DNA of 64,000 nt from Thermogemmata fonticola (GCF_013694095.1 NZ_JACEFB010000001.1:310001-374000); one strand, 5' to 3'; positions 27,893-37,198 are shown, counted from the first letter of the stretch. Program-made: numbers and translations. The notes: generated from the letters alone by a model not told the origin.

Positions 27893-28627
27893 TCAACCTA
27901 GAACCTTGACGGCAAGCGTCAGCCAATATTGAGCTTCTCTCTTCCAAGCTTGGATAAACCACGATCCCTGAAGTTCAGGACTGCTGCATGTCTCCACCTG
28001 AGCGGAAAGATCATCCTGTAAACTGAGGGAGAACTCCCCGATGGCAGCCAAGGAGCGGCCCACTGCCTTGACCACCGCTTCCTTGCCCGTCCACAAACGA
28101 AAAAAAACATCAGCACGGTCATCCATACAGCTCTTCTGCCAGAGGACACATTCGGAAGGAGAAAAGTAACGGTGCATCAACCCTTCCGCGTTCTCCACCG
28201 GGCGAATCCGTTCCACATCAATACCAACAGGATGCCGTGCAAACGCGATCAATCCCTTTCCCAAAGTATGGGCGACGTTGAAGTGTAAGAGGGTAGCCTC
28301 TCTCCCATCCCCTTCTCTGACTGCGGGGTGAAGGTGGGGTTTTCCATTGGCATTCGTCGTCAATGGGACATGGGCAGGACACACTCCCAAGCAGGCACCT
28401 AACCATCGCCGCAAGGCACTCCGGCAGAGCACGAACTGAGCTTGGGCTTGGGCCGAACGATATCGGAAGGCACGCTGTTGCTCGGAACCTGTCAAATCTT
28501 CCCACGCTGAAGTGTCCAACTCCGATAATTCTGCGGGCAAATCCAGCTCTAAAACATACACCTCCTGCTCCGAGGGCAGCCGCGGTGGCATCTTATCCCC
28601 TGGTCTGTACCAAATGATTTCCAGCAT
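27893..28627 (-). CDS. 4'-phosphopantetheinyl transferase superfamily protein
   Basis: A 244-residue Sfp/AcpT-type transferase that attaches phosphopantetheine from CoA to a serine of carrier proteins. The conserved motifs are present: NANGKPHL around 92-99, HFNVAHT near 115-121, the metal-binding GIDVE at 135-139, and WTGKEAVVKAVG at 179-190. Length fits the two-lobed Sfp type rather than AcpS. No polyketide or peptide synthetase gene is in the window, so its carrier protein lies elsewhere. A TTG start nine codons upstream overlaps the AGAGG that serves as ribosome-binding site, so the ATG at 28627 is used. It is convergent with the coiled-coil gene (94 bp between stops). Confidence 0.9.
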   Translation of the reverse strand: MLEIIWYRPGDKMPPRLPSEQEVYVLELDLPAELSELDTSAWEDLTGSEQQRAFRYRSAQAQAQFVLCRSALRRWLGACLGVCPAHVPLTTNANGKPHLHPAVREGDGREATLLHFNVAHTLGKGLIAFARHPVGIDVERIRPVENAEGLMHRYFSPSECVLWQKSCMDDRADVFFRLWTGKEAVVKAVGRSLAAIGEFSLSLQDDLSAQVETCSSPELQGSWFIQAWKREAQYWLTLAVKVLG

Positions 28628-28750
28628 AGCCGAGCGATAACCTCTCTGGCTCAAGCTTCCCCACGGTCAACGGGGGGAGGGTCTTTTCACCCTCGTTCTC
28701 GTAGTACTGACGCTCAGGATATTCGCCTTGACACTAGAAGCAACTTCGGT

Positions 28751-29776
28751 ATGCCCAGTGCTGCTATGAACGACGCGCTGTTATGTACATGCTCCTCTAT
28801 ACTCCTCCTGATATATTCCCCCTTCCTGTGTCACACACAGGACGGGAGTCACCTAATCTGTACCCAGCCAGTCGTCGATAAAGGTCGATGCAAGGCCGGC
28901 GTGGTGTTGTCCCACACGTTTGAATTGAAGAACGTCGGTCAAGAATTACTCGTGATCCGCCGAGTCGAGAGCGCCTGCGGGTGTATCAAGCTAGCCGTGG
29001 GTGCCCAAGAACTGCGCGGCGGAGAAATCACAGCGCTGACTGTCGAAATCGCCACTTTGACCCAACCGGACGGACTGCAACGCTGGCCCATCCGGCTTTA
29101 CTACCAGTCCCCATCCGACGAAAAAGCAGCGCGCGAACGCACCCTAGAGTTGGCGATCCAAGCCCGTATCGTCCGGGAAGTCGATATACAACCTTCACGA
29201 TTGGTCATCAGTACCCGTGGAGCAACAAAACATACAATAACCATCACAGATCATAGGCCGAGAACTTTTACGATTCGCCGGATTTCCTCAGTATCACCAT
29301 TTGTGACAGCTACAATTCTGAAGCACGCGGATTCACGGCATGAGATCATGGTGCAAGTCCAAGACCAACTGCCCGAGGGAGAGCATGATGGCAGCGTCAG
29401 CATTTGGACCGATGACGCCGAGTATCGAGAAATCCGCATTCCCGTGCTCATCCTCCGCCAGCCCAATAAGCAGGTGGTGTGGACGCCAGATGAGGTGATT
29501 TTCTACCTCCAATCGGGTCAGCCTTCCTCTCAGCTTGTCCAGATTCGTTCTCTGACTGCTGAGCCGGTCCGGATTGTGAACGCGGTGAGCGATCATCCCG
29601 CGGTGCAAGTGAAGTTTCCCCAAGAGTCCCGTCGAATGACTGCTGTGCGGATCAGTGTATCTCCGGCCACAGTTTCCACCTCTGGGACAGCACTGGTCCG
29701 CGTAGAATTGTCCAAACCGCGAGCTGAGACGTTATTGATTCCTATCCGTTGGGCCTTTAGTAACCCCAAACGTTAA
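28751..29776 (+). CDS. Secreted DUF1573 domain protein
   Basis: A 341-residue protein with a hydrophobic leader (ALLCTCSSILLLIYSPFLC) and a DUF1573 domain: FELKNVGQELLVIRRVESACGCIKL, with the typical CGC, followed by Ig-like beta strands. These ASPM/SPD-2/Hydin-like beta sandwiches are predicted extracytoplasmic and are very common in planctomycetes and Bacteroidetes. Two more strand-rich repeats follow (RIVREVDIQPSRLVIS and KQVVWTPDEVIFYLQSG), so the chain probably holds three sandwich domains. Function unknown. The ribosome-binding site is poor; an alternative ATG (28766) lies five codons in and would still leave a full leader. Confidence 0.8.
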   Translation: MPSAAMNDALLCTCSSILLLIYSPFLCHTQDGSHLICTQPVVDKGRCKAGVVLSHTFELKNVGQELLVIRRVESACGCIKLAVGAQELRGGEITALTVEIATLTQPDGLQRWPIRLYYQSPSDEKAARERTLELAIQARIVREVDIQPSRLVISTRGATKHTITITDHRPRTFTIRRISSVSPFVTATILKHADSRHEIMVQVQDQLPEGEHDGSVSIWTDDAEYREIRIPVLILRQPNKQVVWTPDEVIFYLQSGQPSSQLVQIRSLTAEPVRIVNAVSDHPAVQVKFPQESRRMTAVRISVSPATVSTSGTALVRVELSKPRAETLLIPIRWAFSNPKR

Positions 29777-29960
29777 CCATGCCCTCCAACGGTCAGGTCG
29801 CGTCAATTTAGCAACAGTTCTTTTGCTACCTTTTCTGCACTGAAAAGTCTCTGGGGAAACTATGCTATTATCATGTGGTAAAATAGGAGCGGATACCCAA
29901 CCCCGCCGACACGACTGCCGAACTATGTCAAGCAGACAAATGATCATTCCTAACTACCTG

Positions 29961-29966
29961 AGGAGG
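29961..29966 (+). promoter_or_regulatory. Ribosome-binding site of rex
   Basis: AGGAGG with an 8-base spacer before the ATG at 29975 fixes the rex start. Confidence 0.75.
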
Positions 29967-29974
29967 ACCCATCC

Positions 29975-30649
29975 ATGAGCGACCGAGGTGCCACCGCGGA
30001 AGGGCCACGTCTGTCACGGGCGGCTGCCCACCGTTTGAGTCTGTACCTTCGGTGTCTGACCGCCTGGCCCTCCGAAGCCGAAAAAATCTCCAGCAGCCAG
30101 ATCGCCGCTGCTGTGGGAGTCAGTGATGCTCAGGTTCGGCGGGACTTGGCTGCTTTGGGTCATCTCGGACAACGCGGCATCGGCTATGACCCGCGTGAGC
30201 TGGCGGCTGTGATCCGAGAAGCCTTGGGCATCCATCGTCCCTGGCGTGTCGTGTTGGTCGGTGTGGGAAACCTGGCACGTGCCTTGTTGCGCTACCAGGG
30301 GTTTCGCGCCCAGGGATTTGAAATCGTCGCCTTGTTTGACAACCATCCCAATAAAATCGGAGAATGCGTGGAGGGAATTCCCATTCGCCCGCTCAGCGAA
30401 CTTCAAACGACTATTCAGCAGGAGGGGGCGGAGCTGGCCATATTGACTGTCCCTAAAGAAGCAGCCCAAAGTGTGGCCGATTGCTTAGTCAAAGCGGGGA
30501 TTCGAGGGATTCTCAACTTCGCTCCTGTTGTCCTCCGGCTGCCCCCGCACGTGCAACTCGTCACAGTCGATTTGGCCATCCAGTTGGAGCAACTTACCTT
30601 CCTCGTACAGCATGCGGATGATGCCCTTCCCCCTTCCTTGGACGAATAA
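29975..30649 (+). CDS. rex: Redox-sensing transcriptional repressor Rex
   Basis: A 224-residue NAD(H)-sensing repressor. Residues about 13-75 form the winged helix (LSLYLRCLTAWP, SSSQIAAAVGVSDAQVRRDLAALG, QRGIGYD). The Rossmann domain follows with GVGNLARALLRYQGF at 96-110, ALFDNHPNKIG, and the C-terminal swapped helix (VDLAIQLEQLTFLVQ). In other bacteria Rex represses fermentative and respiratory genes until NADH rises. Length and motifs are complete. No Rex box (TTGTGAA-N4-TTCACAA type) is visible near the gene, so its targets are not in sight. It is transcribed alone between the DUF1573 gene and tRNA-Gln. Confidence 0.95.
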   Translation: MSDRGATAEGPRLSRAAAHRLSLYLRCLTAWPSEAEKISSSQIAAAVGVSDAQVRRDLAALGHLGQRGIGYDPRELAAVIREALGIHRPWRVVLVGVGNLARALLRYQGFRAQGFEIVALFDNHPNKIGECVEGIPIRPLSELQTTIQQEGAELAILTVPKEAAQSVADCLVKAGIRGILNFAPVVLRLPPHVQLVTVDLAIQLEQLTFLVQHADDALPPSLDE

Positions 30650-30851
30650 ATCCTCATCGCTCGTAACTGAGAATACGCCGCCCCTTCCTTTCACCCTCCG
30701 CCACGTCGGTGTTTGTTTCCTCAAGAGCAATTCCGTTTCTCGTCACTGTCATCAAGACCAAAGGATATAGCGTCCACGATCCGTGGGGACATTGGCAGGG
30801 AATGGTTCCAGCTTCTGCCGGAAGCCGCCAGCAAAACTTGGACATTCCCTC

Positions 30852-30880
30852 TTGAGTTTTTCCCACCTGTTTCCTATGAA
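30852..30880 (+). promoter_or_regulatory. Probable sigma-70-type promoter of tRNA-Gln
   Basis: TTGAGT (30852-30857) and TATGAA (30875-30880) are separated by exactly 17 bases. The predicted start near 30887 leaves a leader of about 20 bases before the tRNA. Each hexamer matches consensus at four of six positions. Confidence 0.5.
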
Positions 30881-30908
30881 TGACTATGACGCGATCCAAC
30901 GGTCCCTC

Positions 30909-30979
30909 TACCCGGTAGTGTAACGGTAGCACAAGAGATTTTGGTTCTCTTGGTCCAGGTTCGAATCCTGGCCGGGTAA
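30909..30979 (+). tRNA. tRNA-Gln (anticodon TTG)
   Basis: The sequence folds into a full cloverleaf. The 7-bp acceptor stem is TACCCGG/CCGGGTA and the D-stem is GTG/CAC. The anticodon stem AGAGA/TCTCT closes the loop TTTTGGT, whose anticodon TTG reads CAA. The T-arm is CCAGG-TTCGAAT-CCTGG, and A is the discriminator base at 30979. The U1-A72 pair is typical of bacterial tRNA-Gln. The CCA end is not encoded. A T-rich stretch follows directly at 30980-30986. Confidence 0.95.
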
Positions 30980-31283
30980 TTTTTTTACCTGGAATTCTGG
31001 GACATAGTGCATATCAGTGTTGAATATCGAAGCTTCAGCACCTTAAAGCATGCTCCTTAGATAATCTTCCCCTCTCACACCATCTATACACATATCGCTG
31101 GACTGCTTTTTGCCCCGCCCCCGTCGCATAGGGCAAAGTCAGCATCATTTAGGGAAGGGTGTTCAGCTCAGGCATTATCGTGTCACAGATGACCGCCTCA
31201 TAACCTTCCGACACATCTTTCCACGCACACGGTTACCACGCCATCATTGGGGGTATCATATGCCGCCTTTCCAAGTGATAAAC
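30980..31283. other. Gene-poor, AT-richer stretch after tRNA-Gln
   Basis: About 300 bases with lower GC than the rest and no frame with coding character. A 62-codon frame at 31110-31298 matches nothing I know. It may be decayed sequence together with the adjoining RHS remnant. Confidence 0.5.
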
Positions 31284-31652
31284 TCACTTCTTCCTTAAGA
31301 TGGGGGTCCGCCACTCAGAGATCGAGCAGAATTTGCTGCCTCGATCGACAGGCTTTGGTTCCAGAAGTTCTTGCAGACCTGATGGCTCGCATGGGCTGGT
31401 GGTGTTATTACGGATGGGGCGGTAGAGGTTCCCATCTCCGGCGGCGTAGGAGAGGGGATTAAGGCTCGTCCACCGGCCGAGCGTCGGCGAGTAGTCGCGT
31501 AAACGGAAGTAATACAGGCCGCTGGTGACATCGTACCGTCCACCCTGATGCAGGTAGACCCAGGCGAAGGCGCTGGGTCCCAGAACGTTCCAGTTGGCAT
31601 CCAGCACCGTCGCCTGACCGAAGAGGCTAACGTTACAAAATTGACAATCCAT
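31284..31652 (-). pseudogene. RHS repeat-associated core fragment (3' remnant)
   Basis: A 122-codon frame whose middle (about residues 10-94) is the C-terminal end of an RHS core. It reads YDVTSGLYYFRLRDYSPTLGRW, then LNPLSYAAGDGNLYR, then NNTTSPCEPSGL, matching the usual Y-D-x-x-(T/S)-G-L-Y-Y-x-R-x-R-D-Y...N-x-P-x-x-x-x-D-P-S-G-L ending. Intact RHS proteins have over a thousand residues with many YD repeats. Here nothing of the repeats is found upstream, key positions have drifted (CEPSGL for DPSGL, NNTT for NNxP), and no ribosome-binding site precedes the first ATG. It is therefore a leftover of an RHS gene and probably not functional. The 29 residues after PSGL would be the variable tip or read-through. 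Confidence 0.75.
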
Positions 31653-31941
31653 CCTGATTTGTTCAAAATATCAAAAATATGAACTTGTCACCCCATATTG
31701 AATCTCGTCCTATATGGTATGCTTTTGCATGTAGCCCACGCCATCCACCAACGCCGTCACGTTGAAGTTGCATCCTGCACCATCCACAAAAGCTCCCTTC
31801 AGTCCACATAAGCTCCTTCAGTGTGCCCCATCACCGTTACTGCCCTCCCTGATCCCGTAATGCTACAGCGTCGACATAGGATGGAGCGTATTAGTATTGC
31901 ACTCATCACTGGAAAGCGATTAGAGCACCATGAGTCATGTC
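31653..31941. other. Non-coding stretch between RHS remnant and terminator
   Basis: About 290 bases with no recognisable gene on either strand. It includes short C-rich tracts only. Confidence 0.5.
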
Positions 31942-31973
31942 CAAAATAAAAGAGCGCACATCCCTGTGCGCTC
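31942..31973 (-). terminator. Rho-independent terminator of the paralogue pair
   Basis: On the minus strand GAGCGCACA pairs with TGTGCGCTC (31952-31973), a perfect 9-bp stem with a 4-base loop, followed by CTTTTATTTTGG. It lies about 40 bases after the stop of the minus-strand gene ending at 32014. Confidence 0.85.
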
Positions 31974-32013
31974 GGTGTTAGAGATGATGCCTTGGATTAC
32001 TTCCATCAATTCA

Positions 32014-33639
32014 TCAAGGACCAGCAGAAGCCAACGCCGCTAGGAAGCGAATTCCTCCACCTTGGACGGAGAGGCGTAGGGTCAGGTTCTGGCCCCCTGC
32101 CACTTCGAGACGGAGCATGTCTCTGCCTACCGGTCCCACCCTACCAAAAATTTGAGTTGCTATGGCGTTGACTTGTTGCGGTGTGGCGTTCTGATTGGCC
32201 AACCGTGCCAAGCCGACAAGGGAAACGTCCAAGGAAAGAGCTGGCGACTTGGTAGGTCCGTTGCTCAACGCATTACGCAACACAGAGGCATCAGGGCCGA
32301 CACTGAAGACTAGCAAGTCTTCCGAAGTGGCTAACCACAAGGAGCGAGTACCAAGATAGGGTTCAGCATCCGCTGGCAAAATGCGGTCTATTTGGTGGAG
32401 AGTGAAATTGCCGACTTTAGCGAAGTTCAATTTTGCAGCCTGTGTATCTCCGGTGTCACGCTCGTACAACTTGACCAATTCTCGAATTGCGTCCTCCAGC
32501 TTTTTCCCTTCCTTGACGCTGACCGCACCCAGCACCGTGTAATGTCCTCTAGCATTCGGTGCTGTCATGGTGATTGCAGCATCAGCAACGGCTGCTTTGA
32601 GAGTTGGGAGAATGCCCTGAAGGATTTTCTCGATAGCGGCCTTGTTCTGCGGAGGAACCTCATTGAGGGCCTGGGTCATTATGCTATTGATCAAGTCATC
32701 CCACATCTTGCGCGTATCATCCGTCAGGGCGAAATTGACATTCCCGCGTAACACCGCACCTCTGACGTTGGTCAAGCCGTAGGCCAGACTGGTCCTCTGT
32801 CCCAAAGAGGCGAAGTTTTTGGCCACCGGACTATTCGGTTGGGGCACGACAGTTAAATCGAGGGAAATGTAATCCCTCTTTTCATCCACAAAGAGTTTCA
32901 GGTGCAACTCTTTGACATCTTCGATGAGGGTCCGTGACAAATTGATGACGGATTTGCCGCCGAGAATGAAACCAGCTCGTTCAGCAGGATTATCTTTCGT
33001 GAGGGCCTCCCGTTGAAGCTCTTGCAAAGTTTCATCCAATTTCGCCAGCAACTCTCGGCGCATTACCACGGGAATGCGATCGGGGCGAATGACCACCGAA
33101 GCGACCGCCCCGTCATCCTGGGCGAAGAAGTTTTTCGCGGGGATCAGCTTTTTGGCATCGAGATGGGACTCATGATTCGCGACATAAAGGTAACCATCGA
33201 TAAAACGGGCGTAAAGAGCCTCCACAGGTCCGCCTGGCGGCAAAGGGATGGACATGATTCCGTTGCCCTTCCGCTCGATCTGCAATCCCGCCTGGGCCTG
33301 CAAAAAGCCCATCAAGGTTTCCAAATTGGCAACGGGCACCAAAAAGACCCCGGCACCTTGCTCGACATCGAGCGAAATATCGCCATAGAGGCCGATCGGA
33401 CGCCGCGTGTCCAGACCGAACAGTCCTTGTTGAGGATCGATCGGGATTTGTTGGACGAAGCCGCGGAACAGTTGCTGCTGGCCAATCAGCCCCGCGATGT
33501 AATCGGCTTTGCTGAGCAGGTCGTTGATAGAACGGAGGCGAACTTCCACCGGCGCGGTGGTGGCGCGTGGCGCTTGGGCGTAGGCGGACGATCCCATTAG
33601 GAGGGTAGCCGCCAAGGGAATCCATAAACGGGTAACCAT
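32014..33639 (-). CDS. Secreted hypothetical protein, paralogue of the adjacent upstream gene
   Basis: A 541-residue exported protein with a signal peptide (LWIPLAATLLMGSSAYA, cleavage near AQA). It shares many blocks with the next gene (33811-35490): LRS-x-x-(E/D)LL-x-KA-(E/D)Y-x-AGL, RP-(I/F)GLY, YLYV followed by LIPAK, a late ILPTLKAA block, and SLWLA or TLWLA near the end. The layout is alpha/beta without a catalytic motif, and I do not recognise a named family. GAGGAG eight bases upstream fixes the ATG at 33639; the frame is open 57 codons further upstream without coding character. It is the second gene of a tandem pair, 171 bp after the first, and ends at a strong terminator. Confidence 0.75.
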   Translation of the reverse strand: MVTRLWIPLAATLLMGSSAYAQAPRATTAPVEVRLRSINDLLSKADYIAGLIGQQQLFRGFVQQIPIDPQQGLFGLDTRRPIGLYGDISLDVEQGAGVFLVPVANLETLMGFLQAQAGLQIERKGNGIMSIPLPPGGPVEALYARFIDGYLYVANHESHLDAKKLIPAKNFFAQDDGAVASVVIRPDRIPVVMRRELLAKLDETLQELQREALTKDNPAERAGFILGGKSVINLSRTLIEDVKELHLKLFVDEKRDYISLDLTVVPQPNSPVAKNFASLGQRTSLAYGLTNVRGAVLRGNVNFALTDDTRKMWDDLINSIMTQALNEVPPQNKAAIEKILQGILPTLKAAVADAAITMTAPNARGHYTVLGAVSVKEGKKLEDAIRELVKLYERDTGDTQAAKLNFAKVGNFTLHQIDRILPADAEPYLGTRSLWLATSEDLLVFSVGPDASVLRNALSNGPTKSPALSLDVSLVGLARLANQNATPQQVNAIATQIFGRVGPVGRDMLRLEVAGGQNLTLRLSVQGGGIRFLAALASAGP

Positions 33640-33810
33640 GGCATTCTCCTCACCGTTTAGAGTTACAGATACGCAGAACCCCACTTCTGCCTTTTCACTA
33701 ACTGCGGACTCATCAGTCTTAGCTCGATTGATTTGTACTTCGCTGGAAGCCTCCGATTCTTTCTCCGTAATGCGGAAAGAAGCGATTGGTGGCAGAGTTC
33801 TTCTGGTCAC

Positions 33811-35490
33811 TCAAGGGCGGAGGACGTCTGCGGTGTGCAGCAAACGAATCGCTGGTCCTTGCGCCTCCACTTTGAGAGTAAATTGATCGCCCGCGGTGAT
33901 GCGGAGGCGAATCCGATCTTGGTTCCTGCCGTCTTTGTCCCCAAACACCTCGCGTTGGATGGCTTTGATTTCATCGGGGTGCAATTGGGGTGCGAGCACA
34001 GGTAGAAGGGCTGCTGCTGACACTTCGACATCGACAAGGGGGACCGACACTCCTTGGGCCTTTTTGAGGGCAGAGCGCAGGAGTTCCCCATTTTCTTCGA
34101 TGCTCCAAGCCAGACAGCGGTCCGACACCGCTAGCCAAAGGGTTGTCGTTCCGAAAAGCTGATCGGCACGTTCGGGCCATCCGTTGACGATCACTTTGTG
34201 AATGCGGAAATCGCCCAGGGTTTCCCGATCAAAGGAAAAGTCGGCCAATTCGACCGTTGTCAAAATCGGGGCTATGCTTTTGAGGAACTTTTCGATCTCC
34301 TTTCCTTGATGGACGCCGAGGGCGCCGAGCAGTTTGTGATGCCCTTGCCGATCTGCTGGGAGCAGGACAGCAGCGGCATCCAGTTCTGCTGCTTTGAGGG
34401 TGGGGAGGACAGCTTGGAACAATCCTTGGACGAACTCGCGTTCATCGGGTGTCGCCTTTTTGATGGCCTCCGCGGCGATGTCCTGAACGAGGTGGGCGAA
34501 TTCCCGGCGTGCCAAGGGGGTTAGGCCGACGTGCACTCCACCCCGCATCGCGGCCTGTGGGGCAGATTGCACGATCCCTGCCGGCAAACTCTTGCGTTCG
34601 GCAAATGCCCGAAGGTTTTCCGCGAGCAAAGTTCCCCGCTTCGGCGTTAGGCGCAATTCACTGGCCAACTCACCCTTTTTCTCGTCGATATAAACGCGGA
34701 GGCTCACTTCCTCGGCGTCCAGCGACACCGTTTGGGCCAGATTCATGAAATGGTTTTTGAGCCAGGGGGCCAACCGCTTGCCGACATCGTCTTCCGGTGG
34801 ATTGTCCCGCATTCCCTGTTCGAGGAACATTTCGAGTTGGGCCAGGAGGAATTTTTTGACATCCACAGAAATCTGGTCCAAGCGTACTTGAAGGGACAGA
34901 ACAGTTCCATCATCGTCGGAGGCAAAATACGTCTTGGCCGGGATAAGGCGGGTGTCTTCCAGGTCTTCTGCAAAACGGCCGACGTAAAGATAATCTCGTT
35001 CGAAGCGCAAGTACAAATGGTCGATACCCACGGCCATCAAAGGGAACTCCGGCGGCAGCGCCAGCTTGTAGCGATTCTCCCGCTGATTCTCCACAGTGCA
35101 CCCCAATTGGCCCTTGAGCAAGTTCAGGAGACTATCCCGATCCGCGCAAGGAATCATGATCACAAAAGAACTAGTCACGAGATCGGGCTTGACATGGGCA
35201 TAAAGTCCGAAAGGTCTGTCGGGATGGATCCCCTCCACTCCTTTGCCTTGGAGTCGAGCCAGAAAGATCAGAGCTTTGACAGCTCGGAAGGTTTCGGCTT
35301 GGTCCACCAAACCCGCGGCGTATTCCGCCTTATTGAGCAACTCTGTCAAGGAACGGAGGCGGAGCTGAACGGTGGGGATCGATTCCGTGCGAGCAGCGGG
35401 AGGATTTTGTCCCCAAAGGCCAGACGGCAGGAGTAGGGCTACTACTAACACCCCAGTTTCCCGGAAATGTCGCTTGCAATACTTGAGCAT
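33811..35490 (-). CDS. Secreted hypothetical protein, first of a tandem paralogous pair
   Basis: A 559-residue exported protein with a leader (TGVLVVALLLPSGLWG, cleavage near WGQ). It is homologous along its whole length to the downstream gene, with matches such as LRLRSLTELLNKAEYAAGL and RLIPAKTYFASDDDG. Divergence is large enough to make the duplication old. GGGGGA precedes the ATG by five bases. Function is unknown; both look like periplasmic or surface proteins typical of Gemmata-type planctomycetes. The gene is divergent from argH, with about 260 bp between starts. Confidence 0.75.
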   Translation of the reverse strand: MLKYCKRHFRETGVLVVALLLPSGLWGQNPPAARTESIPTVQLRLRSLTELLNKAEYAAGLVDQAETFRAVKALIFLARLQGKGVEGIHPDRPFGLYAHVKPDLVTSSFVIMIPCADRDSLLNLLKGQLGCTVENQRENRYKLALPPEFPLMAVGIDHLYLRFERDYLYVGRFAEDLEDTRLIPAKTYFASDDDGTVLSLQVRLDQISVDVKKFLLAQLEMFLEQGMRDNPPEDDVGKRLAPWLKNHFMNLAQTVSLDAEEVSLRVYIDEKKGELASELRLTPKRGTLLAENLRAFAERKSLPAGIVQSAPQAAMRGGVHVGLTPLARREFAHLVQDIAAEAIKKATPDEREFVQGLFQAVLPTLKAAELDAAAVLLPADRQGHHKLLGALGVHQGKEIEKFLKSIAPILTTVELADFSFDRETLGDFRIHKVIVNGWPERADQLFGTTTLWLAVSDRCLAWSIEENGELLRSALKKAQGVSVPLVDVEVSAAALLPVLAPQLHPDEIKAIQREVFGDKDGRNQDRIRLRITAGDQFTLKVEAQGPAIRLLHTADVLRP

Positions 35491-35749
35491 ACTTTTCCCC
35501 CAAGATTTCCCCCAAGATACTTACTCGGCGGACTCCTACGAAGTTTTGAGAGGGCTTCCGATGACTCTGCCAATAATACCTCCTGCCAGGCCTGAAGGTG
35601 TCGAAGAATTACCAGAATTGTACAAACCCAATAAGGACAGCACTACCTCTGGGCTTTTTCAGAACTTTCTGGACTGGGAAACACCCTGCACTCCAGGGAT
35701 TGGCACGAAATGACGCAGCAACGCTCAACGGAGGACGTGGGGAGATAAT

Positions 35750-37138
35750 ATGGGTCAGAAAACGTGGGGAGGTCGGTTCTCGGGCCCGACAGATACACGT
35801 GTGGAAGCCTTTACCGAGTCGATCAGCATTGATCAACGGCTATATCGTCACGACATCCGGGCCAGCCAAGCCCATGCTCGGATGCTGGCTGCCGTGGGAC
35901 TGATCACTGCTGACGAGGCGGAACAGATTGTGCAGGCCCTGGCAGAGATCGAACGAGAAATCGCCTCCGGCCAAATGACATGGCGGACGGAATTGGAGGA
36001 TATTCATACGCACATCGAACATGCTCTCATCACACGATTGGGGGATGTTGGCCGGAAGCTACACACCGCCCGGAGCCGCAATGACCAGGTCGTCACGGAT
36101 GTCAAGCTCTGGGTGCGTGAGGCAATCGAAGGAATAGATGGCCAGGTGGCGGAATTGCAACGGTCGTTTGTGCGGTTGGCGGAACGTGAGCAGGGAGTGA
36201 TTTTGCCGGGCTACACTCATTTGCAGCGGGCACAACCGGTGTTGGCCGCCCATTACGCTTTGGCTTACGTAGAGAAATTCCAGCGAGATCGGGAACGCTT
36301 GGCCGAAGCGCGCCGTCGGGTCAACATCCTCCCCTTGGGTGCCGCTGCTCTGGCAGGCACGTCGCTGCCGATCGATCGCGAGCAGGTGCGACAACAACTC
36401 GGTTTCGACGCCTTGGCTAGTAACAGCTTGGACATTTCCAGTGATCGAGATTTCGTACTGGACTATGTTTATGCCTTGGCTGTTATCGCCTTGCATCTCA
36501 GTGGCTGGGCGGAGGAGTGGATCATCTGGAGTACCACGGAATTCTCATTCTTAGAGTTGCCCGACGCTTTCTGCACAGGTTCCAGCATTATGCCTCATAA
36601 GAAAAATCCCGACGTTTTGGAATTGATTCGAGGAAAAAGTGCACGCGTAATAGCTGCCCTGCAACAGCTCTTCATACTACTCAAAGGATTGCCTCTGGCC
36701 TACAATCGCGATTTGCAGGAAGACAAAGTGGCTTTGTTCCATGCACACGATACGGTGGAGGCTTGTTTGCAAGTGGCAGCCCCCTTGGTTGAAGGCAGTC
36801 GATTCCGCAGGGAAGGGATTGCGGCCCGGTTGGAAGACGGCTTCCTTGACGCGACCACACTCATGGAAGGTTTGGTGGAAGCTGGGATACCGCTGCGTGC
36901 GGCACACGAAATCGTGGGCAAATTGGTCCGAGACTGCGAGCAGCGACGCTGCCGTCTTGCGGACCTGCCCGATGAGATTTTGGCTTCGCTCCTCCCCCAC
37001 CGACCGGATGCCCTGGCTTTTCTCCGATCCCGCTTAGGCGTCACCCAGGCCTTAGCAGCTTTTCGCAGTCACGCTTCCACTGCACCGTCCGAGGTTCAAC
37101 AACAACTCCAGTCCTGGAAACAGCGCTTGAACATGTAA
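35750..37138 (+). CDS. argH: Argininosuccinate lyase
   Basis: A 462-residue enzyme of the fumarase/aspartase superfamily that splits argininosuccinate to arginine and fumarate, the last step of arginine synthesis. It begins with the family opening MGQKTWGGRFSGPTD. It has HTARSRNDQVVTD, GYTHLQRAQPV and the signature GSSIMPHKKNPD starting at G277, which contains the catalytic serine loop. Length is normal. GGGGAG stands before the ATG. lysA follows after 60 bp and is likely co-transcribed. Between them a 6-bp hairpin (37152-37168, loop of five A) has no T-run and is probably not a terminator. Confidence 0.97.
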   Translation: MGQKTWGGRFSGPTDTRVEAFTESISIDQRLYRHDIRASQAHARMLAAVGLITADEAEQIVQALAEIEREIASGQMTWRTELEDIHTHIEHALITRLGDVGRKLHTARSRNDQVVTDVKLWVREAIEGIDGQVAELQRSFVRLAEREQGVILPGYTHLQRAQPVLAAHYALAYVEKFQRDRERLAEARRRVNILPLGAAALAGTSLPIDREQVRQQLGFDALASNSLDISSDRDFVLDYVYALAVIALHLSGWAEEWIIWSTTEFSFLELPDAFCTGSSIMPHKKNPDVLELIRGKSARVIAALQQLFILLKGLPLAYNRDLQEDKVALFHAHDTVEACLQVAAPLVEGSRFRREGIAARLEDGFLDATTLMEGLVEAGIPLRAAHEIVGKLVRDCEQRRCRLADLPDEILASLLPHRPDALAFLRSRLGVTQALAAFRSHASTAPSEVQQQLQSWKQRLNM

Positions 37139-37185
37139 ACCCGGATACTATGCATGAAAAAATCATGCTAGTCTCCATAGATATG

Positions 37186-37194
37186 AAAGGAGAT
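37186..37194 (+). promoter_or_regulatory. Strong ribosome-binding site of lysA
   Basis: AAAGGAGAT is near-perfectly complementary to the 16S 3' end and sits four bases before the ATG at 37199. It is stronger than the sites of most other genes in the window. Confidence 0.75.
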
Positions 37195-37198
37195 ATTC

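Noticed and set aside
31110-31298. 62-codon plus-strand frame after tRNA-Gln
   Set aside because: No ribosome-binding site, no recognisable family, and basic low-information composition.
33640-33810. 57-codon upstream extension of the second paralogue
   Set aside because: It precedes the signal peptide, which begins at the ATG at 33639 with GAGGAG upstream.
37152-37168. Hairpin between argH and lysA as a terminator
   Set aside because: The stem has six mostly A-T pairs and no T-run, and the two genes are only 60 bp apart.
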